Shown here: positions 54,230-63,485 of the stretch, piece by piece
How positions within the stretch are numbered: the stretch's first letter is position 1
Layout of the letters: every line of letters starts with the position of its first letter
Assembly (NCBI RefSeq): GCF_002563855.1
Contig: NZ_PDJQ01000001.1
Span: 1,984,001-2,048,000 of the forward strand
Reading direction: 5' to 3'
From: Tepidiforma thermophila
GTDB taxonomy: Bacteria > Chloroflexota > Dehalococcoidia > Tepidiformales > Tepidiformaceae
Length of the DNA stretch: 64,000 nt
Position numbers and translations under genes: made by a program
Notes under the pieces: generated by a model
What the model was told of the DNA's origin: nothing
What the model saw: only the letters and a program-made list of their open reading frames with translations
The model's database searches: none

Positions 54230-55687
54230 CTAGCGGGCGAAGATTTCGACGGCGTCGCGCGCCGCGGACATGAGCGGCATCGGGATGATGCCGAAGATGA
54301 GGACGCCGAGCGCGGTCGCCGTCATGGCGACGGCGATGGAGGGCGAGACCCGGAAGCGCTGTTCGGTGCCCGGCTCGCCGAGGAACATCACCCGCACCAC
54401 GCCCAGGTAGTAGTAGGCGGAAACGACGCTGTTCAGCACGCCGATGATGACCAGCCAGACCAGATCGGCGCGGACGGCCGCGTTGAAGATGTACAGTTTT
54501 GCCCAGAAGCCGACGGTCGGCGGGATGCCGGTGAGCGAGACCAGGCAGAACGCGAGGCCGAGCGCGAGGAACGGCGACACCCGCCACATCCCGGCGTAGT
54601 CCGCGATGCGGTCCGAGTTGATGCGCTGCGATATGGCGATGACTGCGACAAACGCGCCGAGATTGGTGAAGGCGTACGCGGCGACGAACAGGAGGACCCC
54701 GCTCGCGCCGAGGGTGAACTCTTCACCGGCGACAGAGATGGCTGCGAGGCCCACCAGGAAGTTGCCGGCCTGGGCGATCGACGAATACCCGAGCATCCGC
54801 TTGATGTCGGTCTGGACGATGGCCATCAGGTTGCCAAGCGTCATCGATACGGCAGCGATGACGGCAAAAATCATCGACCAGTCGTCGCGGAGGAAGTCGG
54901 CGCCGAGGGCTTCGAAGAAGACGCGAATCGCGACCGCGAACGCGGCGGCCTTTGATCCGACGGAGAGGAAGGCGGCGACCGGGGTCGGCGCACCCTGGTA
55001 GACGTCTGGCACCCACATCTGGAACGGGACGACGGCCATCTTAAAGCCGAACCCGGCGATGAGCAGCGTCATCGCGACGATGAGGAGACCGCGATACGAC
55101 TCGCCGTCGGCGGCGATGGCATCGGCGATCCCCGAAAGGAGCGTGGTGCCGGTTACACCATAGAGGAGCGCCATGCCGTAAAGGAGCAGCGACGAGGCGA
55201 CTGCACCGAGCAGGAGGTACTTCAGGCCGGCCTCGCTCGACTTCGCGTCCTTGCCCCAGCCCGCGAGGATGTACTGGGGAATCGAGGAGAGTTCGAGCGC
55301 GATGAAGATGGTGATGAGGTCCCGCGCGCCGGCGAGGAGCATCAGGCCTCCGCAGACGGTGAGGACAAGGGCGTAGTACTCGCCCTGGCGGCGCCCTTCG
55401 CGGTTGACCCAGTCAATAGAGGCGAGGATCACCGTCGCCGTCACGCCGGCGAACACGTACTGGAAAAAGACGGCGTAGCGGTCCAGCGCGATCGTCCCAT
55501 CGAAGACCGTCTGGTATTCGCCGCGCCCGACCCAGGAGGTAGTCCAGAGCGCCGCCGTCAGGAGGCCGGCAAGGGCGAGGAACGGGAGAATGCGGCGCTG
55601 ACCGGGGAACAGCGCATCGGCGACGAGGACGACGCCAGCCGCGACGAGTACGCTCAGCTGCGGCCCGAGGACGTCGATACCGTTCAT
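54230..55687 (-). CDS. nuoN: NADH-quinone oxidoreductase subunit N
   Basis: 485-residue antiporter-like membrane subunit of complex I, about 14 helices. The proton-path Lys and Glu blocks are visible (SSEAGLKYLLLGAVASSLLLYGMALLYG, FKMAVVPFQMWVPDVYQGAPTPVAAFLSVGSKAAAFA). Overlaps nuoM by ATGA; ybeY follows. Confidence 0.95.
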   Translation of the reverse strand: MNGIDVLGPQLSVLVAAGVVLVADALFPGQRRILPFLALAGLLTAALWTTSWVGRGEYQTVFDGTIALDRYAVFFQYVFAGVTATVILASIDWVNREGRRQGEYYALVLTVCGGLMLLAGARDLITIFIALELSSIPQYILAGWGKDAKSSEAGLKYLLLGAVASSLLLYGMALLYGVTGTTLLSGIADAIAADGESYRGLLIVAMTLLIAGFGFKMAVVPFQMWVPDVYQGAPTPVAAFLSVGSKAAAFAVAIRVFFEALGADFLRDDWSMIFAVIAAVSMTLGNLMAIVQTDIKRMLGYSSIAQAGNFLVGLAAISVAGEEFTLGASGVLLFVAAYAFTNLGAFVAVIAISQRINSDRIADYAGMWRVSPFLALGLAFCLVSLTGIPPTVGFWAKLYIFNAAVRADLVWLVIIGVLNSVVSAYYYLGVVRVMFLGEPGTEQRFRVSPSIAVAMTATALGVLIFGIIPMPLMSAARDAVEIFAR

Positions 55688-57150
55688 ACCTGCAACCTCT
55701 CAGCGAGCGTGGTCATCGCGGGTTCGACGACGTTCATGATGAGCGCCGGGTAGACACCAAGGAGGATGACGAGCGCCGCAAGCCCGCCAACGACGGTGTG
55801 CTCCCACCAGTGGCGCTGGTCGTGGAGTTCATCCCACTCGTGCCGGACCGGGCCGAACATCACCCGCTGGAGCATCCAGAGGATGTAGCCTGCCGAGAGT
55901 ACGACGCCAATGATTGATGCGAGAACGGCCCATTCGAACCGCTGGAACGCGCCGAGGAAGACGGTGACCTCGGCAACGAAGCCGGCCAGCGCCGGGAGAC
56001 CGAGCGATGCCATGCCGGCGAAGACCATCCCCGTCGCGATGAGCGGCATCTGCCGGGCGAGGCCGCCGAGGCGCGCGATGTCGCGCGTGTGGGTGCGCTC
56101 GTACATCAGGCCGATCATGACGAACATCAGGCCGGTGATGAGGCCGTGGGCGAGCATCTGGTAGGTCGCGCCGGTCAGCCCCGTCGAGCCAAGCGCGCCG
56201 ATACCGAGCAAAACGAGGCCCATGTGCGAAACCGAGGAGTAGGCAATGAGCCGTTTGACATCAGTCTGCCGGAGGGTAATGAACCCACCGTAGAGCACGC
56301 TGAACGCCCCGATCCCGGCCATCCAGGCGTCCCAGTCGTGTGCGACCTCGGGCATGAGGGTGACGCAGAGCCGGATGATGCCGTAGCCGCCCATTTTCAG
56401 GAGCACGCCGGCGAGCATCACGGAGACGGCTGTCGGGGCATCGCTATGGGCGTCGGGGAGCCAGGTGTGGAGCGGCACGATGGGGAGCTTGACCGCGAAC
56501 CCGACGAAGAGGAGGAAGAAGACCCAGCCAAGCGGGAGGAGCGTGTCCCGGAACTCCGCACCGGCAAGCTGCTCGATATCGAACGTCCGGGCGTCGAATG
56601 CGAGGACCAGGATGCCGATGAGCATGAACGCCGAGCCGGCGATGGTGTAGAGCACGAATTTGGTTGCCGAGTACTCCCTCCTGCCTGACCCCCAGATCGA
56701 GATGAGGAGGTACATCGGGAAGAGCTCGAGCTCCCAGAAGAGGAAGAAGAGCATCAGGTCGAGCGAGACGAAGACCCCGACGACCGAGCTGGCGAGGATG
56801 AGCAGGCAGGCGAAGTAGGCGCGCGGCCGGTGGGTGATGCTGAAGGAGACGAGGACCGAGGCGAGGGTGAGGCAGGTGGTCAAAACCACGAGCGGCAGGC
56901 TGAGGCCATCGACACCGACAAAGTACTGCAGGTTGAAGGCACCGATATCGACCCAAGAGCGCCGCTCAACGAACTGGTAACCGGAAGCGTCGGGGTCGAA
57001 GCGGAAGAAGAGCTGGATCGACAGCGCGAACATGGCGGCGGCGGTCACGAGGGCCACCCATTTCGCGTTCTGCTCGAACCGCTGGGGGAGCAGCAGGATG
57101 ACGGCGGCCGCAATGGCGGGCAGGAAGATGAGGATGCTCAGTTCCACCAC
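55684..57150 (-). CDS. nuoM: NADH-quinone oxidoreductase subunit M
   Basis: 488-residue antiporter-like subunit. VGVDGLSLPLVVLTT, LFFLFWELELFPMYLLISIWG, VKLPIVPLHTWLPDAHSDAPTAVSVMLAGVLLKMGGYG and AYSSVSHMGLVLLG are the conserved Glu/Lys/His stretches for proton transfer. Downstream of nuoL with a 6-base gap. Confidence 0.95.
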   Translation of the reverse strand: MVELSILIFLPAIAAAVILLLPQRFEQNAKWVALVTAAAMFALSIQLFFRFDPDASGYQFVERRSWVDIGAFNLQYFVGVDGLSLPLVVLTTCLTLASVLVSFSITHRPRAYFACLLILASSVVGVFVSLDLMLFFLFWELELFPMYLLISIWGSGRREYSATKFVLYTIAGSAFMLIGILVLAFDARTFDIEQLAGAEFRDTLLPLGWVFFLLFVGFAVKLPIVPLHTWLPDAHSDAPTAVSVMLAGVLLKMGGYGIIRLCVTLMPEVAHDWDAWMAGIGAFSVLYGGFITLRQTDVKRLIAYSSVSHMGLVLLGIGALGSTGLTGATYQMLAHGLITGLMFVMIGLMYERTHTRDIARLGGLARQMPLIATGMVFAGMASLGLPALAGFVAEVTVFLGAFQRFEWAVLASIIGVVLSAGYILWMLQRVMFGPVRHEWDELHDQRHWWEHTVVGGLAALVILLGVYPALIMNVVEPAMTTLAERLQV

Positions 57151-57156
57151 GGCCTC

Positions 57157-59112
57157 CTAGAGGGGATTCGCCAGGATGACGGCGATGAAGATGACGATCA
57201 CGCCGGCAGCCACACCCAGCCCGTACGACTGCACCTCGCCGACCTGGATGGCGCGCAGGCGGTCGCTCGCGAGGCGACCGACCTGGCCGGTGCCGTTGAC
57301 GATGCCGTCGACGACCCGGCGGTCGAACGTTTCGAGCAGGCGGCACCAGCCGCCGTAGAAGATGCGCCGGACGAACAGCCCTTCGTACAGGTCATCGAGG
57401 AAGTACTTCCGCTCGAAGATGATGGCAAGCGGAGCGAAGGTGGCGCGGATGGAGGCCGAGTCGACCCAGCGGCGGATGTAGATGGCGTAGGCAGTGCCGA
57501 TGCCAGCCAGCGCGATGATGGTCGACGACACTGCGATGCCGACCTCAAAGGTACTGCCATGGTGGCCGGCCTCGGGCAGCGCAGCCTCGATGAAGTCCTT
57601 GAACATGTGGTCGTAGGCGAACCACCCGGCAGCGATTGACGGGATAGCAAGCACGATGAGCGGGCCCTTCATGGACCAGGGCGACTCGTGCGGATGGGCG
57701 GGGTCGCCGTGGAAATGGTTATCCGGGTCGTGGTGGTCGACGGGCTCGCCGCCTTTGTAGCTCCCATGGAAGGTCAGGAAGATCGCCCGGAACATGTAGA
57801 ACGCGGTCATGAACGCAACGACAGCGCCGATGGCCCAGAGCGCCCGGTCGTGCCGCCAGGCATCGAGCAGAATTTCGTCCTTCGACCAGAAGCCGGCGAG
57901 GGGGAAGATGCCCGCAAGCGAGAGGGAGCCGATGACAAACGTCCAGTACGTCACCGGCATGGCCTTCCGCAGGCCGCCCATTTTGCGCATATCGAACGTG
58001 TTTGTGGCGTGGTTGACGGAGCCGCTGCCGAGGAAGAGGAGCGCCTTAAAGAAGGCGTGGGTGAAGAGGTGGAAGATCGCAGCGACGTAGCCGAGCGCGC
58101 CGAGCGACAGCATCATGTAGCCGAGCTGTGACACAGTGGAATAGGCGAGGACGCGCTTGAGGTCGGTCTGGACCAGCGCAATCGTCGCAGCGAGCAAGGC
58201 GGTAATAGCGCCGATCCACGCGACAACGTCAGCAGCATCGGTCGACGCTTCGAACACCGGGAAGAAGCGCGCAACGAGGTACACGCCGGCAGCAACCATC
58301 GTCGCTGCATGGATGAGTGCGGAAACGGGCGTCGGGCCCTCCATAGCGTCCGGCAACCAGACGTGGAGGGGGAACTGCGCCGACTTGCCGGCCGCGCCGG
58401 CGAAGAGGCCGAGGGCAAAGAGCGTGACGATGGTGCTCTTCGCCTCACCGCTTGCAGCCCACTCCTGGATGGCCGTGACATCGAACGTCTCAGCCCGGGT
58501 CCAGATGAGGAGCAGGGCAGCGAGCAGCCCGAGGTCGCCGATGCGGGTAACGATGAAGGCCTTCTTGGCGGCGGCGGCGGCGCTCGGCTTGTGGAACCAG
58601 AACCCGATGAGCAGATAGGAGCAGAGGCCCACAAGCTCCCAGAAGACGAACATCTGGAAGAGGTTGTCGGCGAGGACGAGTCCGAGCATGGAGGTCGTGA
58701 AGAGGCACATGTGGGCGAAGTACCGCCCGTAGCCCGGGTCGCCTGCCATGTAGCCGGTGGAGTAGACCTGGACGAGGAAGGCAACTGTCGTGACAACAAC
58801 CAGCATCACGGCAGTCAGCCCATCGACGCGGACGCCAATCGGCACGACCAGGTCGCCGGCGGTGAACCATTCGTGGGTGTACTGCGCGACGCCGCCGCTC
58901 GCGTCAATAACGTTGAAGAGCGTGACGTAGCTCAGGACCATCGCCGCGCCGATGCCGAGGATGGCCGCGTAGCCGGCGATCGCCGGGAGCTTCCGGAGGT
59001 AGATCGCAATGAGCGCCCAGGCGACGAGCGGGCAGGCGATGATCGCCCAGAGCACGGCCTGGTCGATGGTCGGCGTGGAGGCAGCAGAGGGCTCGGCAGC
59101 GAGGAATAGCAT
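57157..59112 (-). CDS. nuoL: NADH-quinone oxidoreductase subunit L
   Basis: 651-residue subunit with an antiporter-like core and a long lateral helix. GVRVDGLTAVMLVVVTTVAFLVQVYSTGYM, WELVGLCSYLLIGFWFHKPSAAAAAKKAFIVTRIGD, SAQFPLHVWLPDAMEGPTPVSALIHAATMVAAGVYLVAR and YSTVSQLGYMMLSLG are typical. Distinguished from Mrp antiporters by its place in the nuo run. Confidence 0.95.
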   Translation of the reverse strand: MLFLAAEPSAASTPTIDQAVLWAIIACPLVAWALIAIYLRKLPAIAGYAAILGIGAAMVLSYVTLFNVIDASGGVAQYTHEWFTAGDLVVPIGVRVDGLTAVMLVVVTTVAFLVQVYSTGYMAGDPGYGRYFAHMCLFTTSMLGLVLADNLFQMFVFWELVGLCSYLLIGFWFHKPSAAAAAKKAFIVTRIGDLGLLAALLLIWTRAETFDVTAIQEWAASGEAKSTIVTLFALGLFAGAAGKSAQFPLHVWLPDAMEGPTPVSALIHAATMVAAGVYLVARFFPVFEASTDAADVVAWIGAITALLAATIALVQTDLKRVLAYSTVSQLGYMMLSLGALGYVAAIFHLFTHAFFKALLFLGSGSVNHATNTFDMRKMGGLRKAMPVTYWTFVIGSLSLAGIFPLAGFWSKDEILLDAWRHDRALWAIGAVVAFMTAFYMFRAIFLTFHGSYKGGEPVDHHDPDNHFHGDPAHPHESPWSMKGPLIVLAIPSIAAGWFAYDHMFKDFIEAALPEAGHHGSTFEVGIAVSSTIIALAGIGTAYAIYIRRWVDSASIRATFAPLAIIFERKYFLDDLYEGLFVRRIFYGGWCRLLETFDRRVVDGIVNGTGQVGRLASDRLRAIQVGEVQSYGLGVAAGVIVIFIAVILANPL

Positions 59113-59116
59113 CGGC

Positions 59117-59314
59117 TCAGATCTTCCTCAGGATTTCGCGGGCGACGTGGGCCTTGCCCGACGGCACGTAGAGGGTGCGCTCATCAAGCATCGACGCCTT
59201 CTCCCCGTAACCGATGGGCGGCACGATGCGGACGCTCAGTGCTTCGGCAGCGAACAGCTCCGCCCAGGTCTGGGCGACGTAGGCGTTGCGAACCGACATG
59301 AATTCAACCCACAT
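59117..59314 (-). CDS. 65-residue DUF2007-like small protein inside the nuo operon
   Basis: A 65-residue protein encoded between nuoK and nuoL with 4-6-base gaps on both sides, so translated within the operon. The pattern TWAELFAAEALSVRIVPP ... RTLYVPSGKAHVAREILRKI resembles the DUF2007 'signal transducing protein' fold. No Cys, no membrane helix. ATG 59314 used; ATG 59299 is possible. The role is unknown; it is not a complex I subunit by sequence. Confidence 0.6.
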   Translation of the reverse strand: MWVEFMSVRNAYVAQTWAELFAAEALSVRIVPPIGYGEKASMLDERTLYVPSGKAHVAREILRKI

Positions 59315-59320
59315 ACTGCG

Positions 59321-59635
59321 TCACGACCTGAGGAGATTGAGCCGGTCGACGTCGATGGTCTCCCGGTTGCGATAGACGGCGACGGCGAGCGCCAGCGCGA
59401 CGGCGGCCTCGGCGGCGGCCACCGTGAGGACGAACACGACAAAGGTGTGCCCGGCGATGGGATTGGGGCTGACCGTGAATCGCGAGAAGGTGATGAGCGT
59501 CAGGTTGACGGCGTTGAGCATGAGCTCGACGCCCATCAGCACGCCGACGGCATTGCGCTTGCTCAGCGCAATGGCAAGGCCGAGGCAGAAGAGCAGCGCT
59601 CCCACGGTGAGGAAGTGTTCGATGCCGGGATTCAT
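59321..59635 (-). CDS. nuoK: NADH-quinone oxidoreductase subunit K
   Basis: 104 residues, three helices. LTVGALLFCLGLAIALSKRNAVGVLMGVELMLNAVNLTL holds the conserved membrane Glu, and FVVFVLTVAAAEAAVALALAVAVYR the second. Starts at ATG overlapping the nuoJ stop by four bases. Confidence 0.94.
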   Translation of the reverse strand: MNPGIEHFLTVGALLFCLGLAIALSKRNAVGVLMGVELMLNAVNLTLITFSRFTVSPNPIAGHTFVVFVLTVAAAEAAVALALAVAVYRNRETIDVDRLNLLRS

Positions 59636-60150
59636 GCGAGGGCGTCCTCCGCTTCTTCTTCCGGGCTGCGGGTCAGCATGATGGCGCCGACCAGGGCGGC
59701 GGTCAGGAGGACGCTGGCGATTTCGAACGGAACCACCCAAGTGGTGAGGAGCGCGGTTCCGAGGTCACTCGCCGAGAGGCCCTGCGGCACGTCGTCGGTC
59801 GTCTTCCAGGCGGTATCGTGAATGACGAAGAGGAAGATAGCCGCGAGGCACACAGAAAGCAGCACCCCCGGCAGCGCCCAGCGTGTCTCGCCGTTATCGC
59901 GGCTGGCGCGCGGGGTGAGAAGCACGGCGAACAGGACGAGGACGGCGATGGCGCCCACGTAGATGATGACCTGCGCCATCGCGATGAAGTCGGCGGAGAG
60001 CAGGACGAAGAAACCGGCAACGCCAACAAACGTGAGGATGAGGAAGAGCACGGCGTGCAGGAGGTTGCGCGAGACCATCACGCCGCCCGCAGCGACGAGC
60101 GTGACGGCCGCCAGCACCCAGAACGCGAGCGAGACGCCGAAGCCGTCCAT
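59632..60150 (-). CDS. nuoJ: NADH-quinone oxidoreductase subunit J
   Basis: 172 residues, five hydrophobic segments, with the pi-bulge region FVLLSADFIAMAQVIIYVGAIAVLVLFAVLLT. Starts one base inside the nuoH stop (TAATG). nuoI normally stands between H and J and is absent here. Confidence 0.93.
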   Translation of the reverse strand: MDGFGVSLAFWVLAAVTLVAAGGVMVSRNLLHAVLFLILTFVGVAGFFVLLSADFIAMAQVIIYVGAIAVLVLFAVLLTPRASRDNGETRWALPGVLLSVCLAAIFLFVIHDTAWKTTDDVPQGLSASDLGTALLTTWVVPFEIASVLLTAALVGAIMLTRSPEEEAEDALA

Positions 60151-61403
60151 TAGGGGCGCTCCCCGACCGGGATGTAGCCGCCGGCCTGCTTGACGAGGCG
60201 CGGCCGGGTAGGAGTCCGTTCGGGTCGGTAGCCGTTGAACCGCGCCCACGCGTACACCAGCCCGACGGAGAGGGCGATGTTCACCAGTGCGAAAACGTAG
60301 ATGAGGCCCTTCGCGTAGTCCTGCTCGGCCCAGAGCATCCGCTCGGTGCTGACGATGAGGAGGTTAAAGACGCCGAGGGGGAGGAGAAACTTCCAGGCGA
60401 ACGCCATGAGCTGGTCGGCACGCAGCCTCGGAAGCGTACCGCGCGTCCAGATAAAGAGGAAATAGAACAGGTGGGTCTTGGCGATGAAGATCAGCCAGCC
60501 CGGCACCCACTGCTCGAGCCCGAAGAAGGTCCAGCCGCCGAGGAACACGGTCGCAGCGAAACCGGAGGCGGCCAGAGCGTAACCGATATCCATACCGTAG
60601 AACAGGCCCCACTTCATGCCTGAGTATTCGGTCAGGTAGCCGGCAACGATTTCGGACTCAGCCTCAGCGATATCGACCGGGGTGCGGTTCAGCTCGGCGC
60701 TGACACAGATGAAGTAGATGACGAGCGCCAGCGGCTGCACGAACACCATCCAGATGGTGTACTCGTCCGCCCAGGCGACCATGCCCGAGAGGCTGATGGT
60801 GCCGCTCATGACAACGGCGCCGAGGAGCGCGAGGACAAGCGGCGACTCATAGCTGATGGCCATCGAGACGATGCGCATGGCGCCGAACAGGCTGTACTTG
60901 TTGTTCGAACTCCAGCCTGCCATGAAGGTCGCGATAACCGGGAGCGCGGAGACCGCGAGGAAGTACATCAGGCTGACCGGGATGTCGGCGATGACCATGT
61001 TCTCGCCGAACGGGATGACCGCCCAGAGCAGGACCGCCGGCATCACGAAGATGATCGGCGCGATGTACATGACGACGCGGTCGGCCTGCGTCGGGGTGAG
61101 CGCTTCCTTCTGGATGAGCTTGATGGCGTCGGCGATGGGCTGGAGCAGGCCGAACGGGCCGACGCGGTTCGGACCCAGGCGCGACTGCATCCGGCCGATG
61201 ATCCGCCGTTCGCCGTAGACGCCGATGATGAGCTGCGAAGGAAGGACGAACAGCAGGAAGCTCGCAACGAAGCCGATGAGCGCGGCAAGGACGTAGACCA
61301 CGCCGCCAGGGAGGACCTTGTCGGCGGCATCGAGAAGTGCGCGGGAGAGGTTCCCCAGGTCGCGGATGTCGTACCACTTGTCGGAAACGAGGAACGGGGT
61401 CAC
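60150..61403 (-). CDS. nuoH: NADH-quinone oxidoreductase subunit H
   Basis: 417-residue quinone-site membrane subunit. VYGERRIIGRMQSRLGPNRVGPFGLLQPIADAIKLIQKEALTP, EAESEIVAGYLTEYSGMKWGLFYG and FIWTRGTLPRLRADQLMAFAWKFLLPL are definitive (Glu and Arg of the Q chamber and E-channel). Slightly long because of a tail with ARFNGYRPERTPTRPRLVKQAG. GTG start overlaps the nuoD stop. Confidence 0.96.
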   Translation of the reverse strand: MTPFLVSDKWYDIRDLGNLSRALLDAADKVLPGGVVYVLAALIGFVASFLLFVLPSQLIIGVYGERRIIGRMQSRLGPNRVGPFGLLQPIADAIKLIQKEALTPTQADRVVMYIAPIIFVMPAVLLWAVIPFGENMVIADIPVSLMYFLAVSALPVIATFMAGWSSNNKYSLFGAMRIVSMAISYESPLVLALLGAVVMSGTISLSGMVAWADEYTIWMVFVQPLALVIYFICVSAELNRTPVDIAEAESEIVAGYLTEYSGMKWGLFYGMDIGYALAASGFAATVFLGGWTFFGLEQWVPGWLIFIAKTHLFYFLFIWTRGTLPRLRADQLMAFAWKFLLPLGVFNLLIVSTERMLWAEQDYAKGLIYVFALVNIALSVGLVYAWARFNGYRPERTPTRPRLVKQAGGYIPVGERP

Positions 61404-62509
61404 CGGTCGATCTCCCCCACGACGATGTCGATGGAGCCAAGGACCACGATCGCATCGGCGACGGTGCCGCCAACGGTCATCTCCTTCAGTGCCGAGAGGT
61501 TGATGAACGATGGCGGCCGAATGTGGAAGCGGTAGGGCGACGGGCCTTCGTCGGAAACGAGGTAGTAGCCCAGTTCGCCGCGGGGGCTCTCGATGCGCGC
61601 GTAGGCCTCGCCTTTCGGCGGGCGAAGCGCGAGCGGCACCTCCGTGCGGAACGGCCCGCCGGGGAGGCCGTCGAGCGCCTGCTGAATGATCTTCAGGCTC
61701 TGGCGCATCTCCTCCAGGCGGACGATAAAGCGGTCGTAGCTGTCGCCGTTGTAGCCGATGGGGATATCGAAGTCGTACTGCTCGTAGCCGCAGTACGGGT
61801 CGGCCTTGCGGATGTCCCAGGCGATGCCGCTGCCGCGGAGCATCGGGCCGGAGAGCGAGCTGTTGATTGCCATCTCCGGGGTGAGAACACCGACGCCCTT
61901 CGTCCGGGCGATGAAGATTTCGTTCTCTGATAGCAGCCCTTCCATCTCGTCGATGAAGGGCGGGAACTCGCGGAGGACGCGGCGGACCATTGGCTCGAAT
62001 TCCGGCCGGAGGTCGAAGGCGACGCCCCCGATGCGCATGTAGTTGCAGGTCAGGCGTGCGCCAGAGGTGACCTCGAAGATATCGAGGATCTTTTCGCGCT
62101 CGCGAAAGGCCCACATCACGGGCGTCTGCCAGGCTCCGGTGTCGTTGGCGAACGCGCCGACGGCCATGCAGTGGCTGGCAAGGCGCTGGAGTTCAGCCAT
62201 GATGACCCGAATGGCATTTCCCCTGGGGGGAACTTCGATGCCGGCCAGCTTTTCGACCGCCAGGCAATAGCCGAGGTTGTTCGACATGCTGCTCAGGTAG
62301 TCGGTGCGGTCGGTGAAGGGGATGTTCTGGGTGTAGGTGCGCTCCTCGGCGAGCTTCTCCATCGACCGGTGGAGGTAACCCATCACCATCTCGGCATCGA
62401 TGACCTTTTCGCCATCGACGGTTGCCTTGATGCGGAACACCCCGTGGGTGGACGGGTGCTGAGGACCGATGTTGATGACAAACGGTTCGCTTTTGATGAT
62501 GCCGGTCAT
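61400..62509 (-). CDS. nuoD: NADH-quinone oxidoreductase subunit D
   Basis: 369-residue 49-kDa-type subunit, forming the quinone pocket with NuoB. NIGPQHPSTHGVFRI, RSMEKLAEERTYTQNIPFTDRTDYLSSMSNNLGY, DPYCGYEQYDFDIP and the C-terminal GGTVADAIVVLGSIDIVVGEIDR are conserved. It is separate from NuoC. Overlaps nuoC (ATGA) and nuoH. Confidence 0.96.
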   Translation of the reverse strand: MTGIIKSEPFVINIGPQHPSTHGVFRIKATVDGEKVIDAEMVMGYLHRSMEKLAEERTYTQNIPFTDRTDYLSSMSNNLGYCLAVEKLAGIEVPPRGNAIRVIMAELQRLASHCMAVGAFANDTGAWQTPVMWAFREREKILDIFEVTSGARLTCNYMRIGGVAFDLRPEFEPMVRRVLREFPPFIDEMEGLLSENEIFIARTKGVGVLTPEMAINSSLSGPMLRGSGIAWDIRKADPYCGYEQYDFDIPIGYNGDSYDRFIVRLEEMRQSLKIIQQALDGLPGGPFRTEVPLALRPPKGEAYARIESPRGELGYYLVSDEGPSPYRFHIRPPSFINLSALKEMTVGGTVADAIVVLGSIDIVVGEIDR

Positions 62510-63030
62510 TCGATCACCTTCACGGGCGGTTCCTGCCGCCGGGCGACGCCGGCAAATTCACCAAGTCCGGGCTGAAGCCCTCCGGGCATCGAGAGGAAGT
62601 CCTTGCGCAGCGGCCAGCCCGGGTAGCCTTCCCAGAGGAGAATGCGGTAGAGGTTGGGATGCCCGGTAAACCGGATGCCGAGCAGGTCGTAGGCCTCGCA
62701 TTCCTGCATCCAGGCGCCGTGGAAGACCGGAGTGACGCTCGGCACTTCAGGGTTCTCGCGGCCCCAGGCCTCGACTTTGAAGAGCGCGATGTGGTTCTTC
62801 TCGAACGACTGGATGTGATAGACCACCTCAAAGTGGTCCCAGTAGTCCACGCCGCAGAGGTTTGTCAGGTGAACCAGGTTCGCGCCGGGGTCGTCGCGGA
62901 GGGCACGGAACGTGTCAACCAGCCGTTCGGGTTTGAGGTAACAGGCCGTCGCGGTGGTGCGGTCAACCGAACCGGGAACGAGCGCTTCGGCGAGGGCTGC
63001 GGCTTCGGGACCGGTGAGTTCGCGGGTCAC
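62506..63030 (-). CDS. nuoC: NADH-quinone oxidoreductase subunit C
   Basis: 174 residues, 30-kDa-type subunit. LTNLCGVDYWDHFEVVYHI, VPSVTPVFHGAWMQECEAYDLLGIRFTGHPNLYRILLWEGYPGWPLRKDFL is the NuoC signature (30 kDa). GTG 63030 overlaps the nuoA stop, so no nuoB fits between A and C. Confidence 0.95.
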   Translation of the reverse strand: MTRELTGPEAAALAEALVPGSVDRTTATACYLKPERLVDTFRALRDDPGANLVHLTNLCGVDYWDHFEVVYHIQSFEKNHIALFKVEAWGRENPEVPSVTPVFHGAWMQECEAYDLLGIRFTGHPNLYRILLWEGYPGWPLRKDFLSMPGGLQPGLGEFAGVARRQEPPVKVIE

Positions 63031-63404
63031 AGGCGCCACTCCAGGGCTCGTTTTCGCCAGGCGTAGATGCCGCCGATGATGAAGGTTGCAATGAAGAGCA
63101 GGCCCTTCCCGTACCCCACCCAGCCGACGGCGTCGAACACGAGGGCCCAAGGGAAGAGGAAGATGATTTCGACGTCGAGCAGCACGAACAGCAGGGCGAT
63201 GTAGTAGTAGCGGAAGTTGAACTGGACGAGGCTGGGGCCCTCGGTCCTCAGCCCGCATTCGTAGATGTCATCGCGGACCAGGTCGGGCCGCGACTTCGGC
63301 CGGATGCGGACGAACTGGAGCGCCCACGAGGTAACGACCGCGCCGAGCGGGAAGATCAGCGCGATGATGACGAGGATGCCGATGTGACCGTATTCGTACA
63401 GCAC
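63027..63404 (-). CDS. nuoA: NADH-quinone oxidoreductase subunit A
   Basis: 125 residues, three helices. DIYECGLRTEGPSLVQFNFRYYYIALLFVLLDVEIIFLFPWA is the NuoA signature with its Cys and acidic loop. GTG start, first gene of the run; a promoter with TATAGT lies about 45 bases upstream. Confidence 0.95.
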   Translation of the reverse strand: MLYEYGHIGILVIIALIFPLGAVVTSWALQFVRIRPKSRPDLVRDDIYECGLRTEGPSLVQFNFRYYYIALLFVLLDVEIIFLFPWALVFDAVGWVGYGKGLLFIATFIIGGIYAWRKRALEWRL

Positions 63405-63446
63405 GCGGGGGCCGTTTGTGAAATTCGTCCCTAAGGACCGGCGCTG

Positions 63447-63475
63447 ACTATAGCACGGGCTCGGTTGGCGGACAA
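63447..63475 (-). promoter_or_regulatory. Extended -10 promoter for the nuo operon
   Basis: On the minus strand TTGTCC (63475-63470), exactly 17 bases, TATAGT (63452-63447), with TGC directly before the -10 (extended -10). Transcription would start near 63440, 36 bases ahead of nuoA. The best promoter match in the window. Confidence 0.7.
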
Positions 63476-63485
63476 AGCCGCCCGC

